DNA from: Micromonospora rosaria
GTDB lineage: Bacteria > Actinomycetota > Actinomycetes > Mycobacteriales > Micromonosporaceae
Length of the DNA: 32,065 bases
Reading direction: 5' to 3'
NCBI RefSeq assembly: GCF_001567585.1
Contig: NZ_LRQV01000085.1
Coordinates: 1-32,065, forward strand
Position numbers and translations under genes: made by a program
In this document: piece after piece, positions 30,581 through 32,065 of the stretch
Layout of the letters: each line of letters begins with the position of its first letter
Position numbering within the stretch: the first letter of the stretch is position 1
Notes under the pieces: generated by a model
The model's input: only the letters and a program-made list of their open reading frames with translations
Databases searched by the model: none
Told to the model about the DNA's origin: nothing

Positions 30581-32065
30581 TCACGGGCCGGTGGGGTCGC
30601 CGCCGCCGATCGTCGTCGACCGCGGGATGTGCGGCATGGTCGGCTGGCCCGGCAGGTGCGGACGCACCCGGGCGAGCAGCGTCCGCAGCCGGTGCAGCCA
30701 CTGTGGCGTGATCCGGCGTTCCCGCAGGGCCGCGTGGGCGATCTCCGCCGCCGCCTCGAACTCGCCCCGCCGCTCGTGGGTGTGCGCCGCCACCCAGCGC
30801 ATCTCGCCCCGCAGGTCGGGGTCGGTGGTCCGGGCGGCGACCCAGCCGGCCTCCGCCGTGGCGACCTGCTGCTGCCGCAGCAGCAGCCGGGCCAGCCAGG
30901 CGGTGAGGAGCAGCCGCTGGTCCGGGTCGAGCGCGTACCGGACGTGGGCCTGGCGCAGCACGGCGAGCGCGGTCCGGGGCGCCCGCTCGGCGAGTTCCTC
31001 GACGTGCTCGGCCAGCCAGCCGCCGAGCCGGCCGTCGAGCGGTACCTCCCCGGCGAGCAGTTGCGCCACGACCTGCTCGGCCGGCGCGTCGGCGGCGGCG
31101 AGCCGTTCGGCGAAGGAGCGGTGCAGGGTGATCCGCAGGGCCGCCGGGGTGCTCTCGTGCAGGGTCCGGGCCACGATCCGGTGCCGGAAGAGCAGCCGGT
31201 CACCGTCGGTGGTGAGGACCTCGTCGGCCAGCGCCGGCGCCAGCACCCGCGCCAGCTCCTCCGGGGTACGGTCGGTGACCGCGGCCAGCTCCGCCGAGGT
31301 GGCGCCCGCCGGCTGCGTACCGGGCGCCCGCAACTCGTACGCGCTCAGGAAGGCGAGCGCCCGCAGCGCCTGCCGGGTCTCCCCGGTGAACGGGGCGAGG
31401 TGCGCCTCGACCGTCGCCACCAGGGCGCCCGCCGTCGGCGCACCGGGTTCGCCCACGGCGAGGTGCCGCAGGTACCCGGGGTGGCCCCCGGCGTCGTCGA
31501 GGATCCGCGCCAGGGCTTCGGGCTCGGGTGGCTCCGGGGCCACCGCCCGGACGAGGGCGGTCGCCGCGGCGGTGTCCAGCGGCGTCAGCTCCACGACCTC
31601 GTCGGCGGGCAGCCTTCGGACGTCCGACGCGCCGGACCGGGCCGCCGCCACCAGGAGCAGCGGCAGCTCGGCGGCGTGTGCGCCGAGCGCGGCCCAGACC
31701 CGCAGCGTCGCCGGATCGGCCCACTGGAGGTCGTCGACGACCAGGACGAGCGGGCCCGCCTCGGTGGCGCGGCGGACCAGTGCCACCGCCGCCGCCACGG
31801 TCTCGGCGGAGGTGCCGTCGTCCGCGTCGCCCGGGGGATGGTCGACCAGGTGGCGGGCGGCGTCGTCGGCCAGCGCCGAGTCGAGGCAGTCGACCAGGGT
31901 GCCCAGCGGCAGGTGGCGGGTGACCTCGTCGCCGACCGCCCAGCCGACGCGGCAGCCGGCCGGGGCGACGCCGGAGAGGGCCGCCGCGAGCAGCGCCGAC
32001 CTGCCCATGCCGGGCGCGCCGTCGACCCGGATGCTGCGCCCACGCCCGTGGACCGCCTCGGCCAC
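30581..32065 (-). CDS. AfsR/LuxR-like regulatory ATPase (partial, N-terminus off window)
   Basis: The frame is open from the right edge (no upstream stop seen) to a TGA at 30581, so at least 494 residues are visible and the true N-terminus is probably beyond the window. It begins within a STAND-type ATPase: RSIRVDGAPGMGRSALLAAA is Walker A with Arg in the Lys position. LVLVVDDLQWADP is Walker B, followed by PLLLVAAARS and a helical region (ILDDAGGHPGYLRHLA) and TPR-like repeats. It ends abruptly at PTMPHIPRSTTI without a LuxR HTH. The ATPase and DLQWADP region closely parallel the adjacent SARP protein, which lies 71 bases downstream in the same direction. The two are probably co-transcribed regulators. 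What DNA-binding domain it carries, if any, cannot be seen. Confidence 0.85.
   Translation of the reverse strand: MAEAVHGRGRSIRVDGAPGMGRSALLAAALSGVAPAGCRVGWAVGDEVTRHLPLGTLVDCLDSALADDAARHLVDHPPGDADDGTSAETVAAAVALVRRATEAGPLVLVVDDLQWADPATLRVWAALGAHAAELPLLLVAAARSGASDVRRLPADEVVELTPLDTAAATALVRAVAPEPPEPEALARILDDAGGHPGYLRHLAVGEPGAPTAGALVATVEAHLAPFTGETRQALRALAFLSAYELRAPGTQPAGATSAELAAVTDRTPEELARVLAPALADEVLTTDGDRLLFRHRIVARTLHESTPAALRITLHRSFAERLAAADAPAEQVVAQLLAGEVPLDGRLGGWLAEHVEELAERAPRTALAVLRQAHVRYALDPDQRLLLTAWLARLLLRQQQVATAEAGWVAARTTDPDLRGEMRWVAAHTHERRGEFEAAAEIAHAALRERRITPQWLHRLRTLLARVRPHLPGQPTMPHIPRSTTIGGGDPTGP

Noticed and set aside
27057..30701. Longer start for the SARP gene at 30701
   Set aside because: It would overlap the upstream regulator by 121 bases and adds low-complexity residues ahead of the winged-helix domain.

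Overview
The window reads as chromosomal DNA from a very GC-rich actinomycete. Codon third positions are almost always G or C, GTG starts are common, ribosome-binding sites are of the GGAGG type, and the protein families match those of Micromonosporaceae-type filamentous actinobacteria. That placement is inference from composition and family content, since there is no rRNA or tRNA here. I see no mobile element, CRISPR array or RNA gene.

The window is dominated by a type VII (ESX/T7SS) secretion locus. Left arm, minus strand (1-3133): a YbaB/EbfC-family protein, a substrate-like protein with internal repeats, and the N-terminal part of a large CpnT-like, proline-rich (probable polymorphic toxin) protein that runs off the left edge. 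A 340-bp divergent intergenic region (3134-3473) separates this from the main plus-strand cluster. That cluster holds two WXG100 proteins (3474, 3839), an acidic WXG-like protein (4236), a 925-residue WXG/proline-repeat protein (5234), a small charged protein (8004) and a 37-codon repeat mini-ORF (8348). The core machinery follows: EccC with three ATPase domains (8458), EccD with a ubiquitin-like domain and 11 membrane segments (12428), and EccB (13846). Next come a 982-residue protein (15208), a beta-helix/AAA+ fusion standing where EccA would be expected (18164), and a second YbaB/EbfC protein (21498). After a likely hairpin terminator there is a paralogue of the 15208 protein (22012), then a membrane Ser/Thr kinase with an extracellular discoidin-like domain (25326).

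The right arm, minus strand (27057-32065), carries two regulatory ATPases: an AfsR/SARP-type transcription factor of 1150 residues, and upstream of it the truncated C-terminal part of a second AfsR/LuxR-like ATPase. The SARP gene converges on the kinase gene with only 9 bp between stop codons.

In a plausible scheme, EccB/C/D form the inner-membrane pore, EccC reads YxxxD/E signals on the WXG100 proteins, the AAA+ fusion disassembles or recycles substrate complexes, and the EbfC-like proteins act as accessory factors. The two large paralogues are the least explained parts. Each has an N-terminal domain with a conserved Cys, a long low-complexity Pro-rich linker, and a C-terminal domain that resembles an ADP-ribosyltransferase fold whose catalytic glutamate appears replaced by arginine. 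No mycosin protease (MycP) or EccE is visible in the window.
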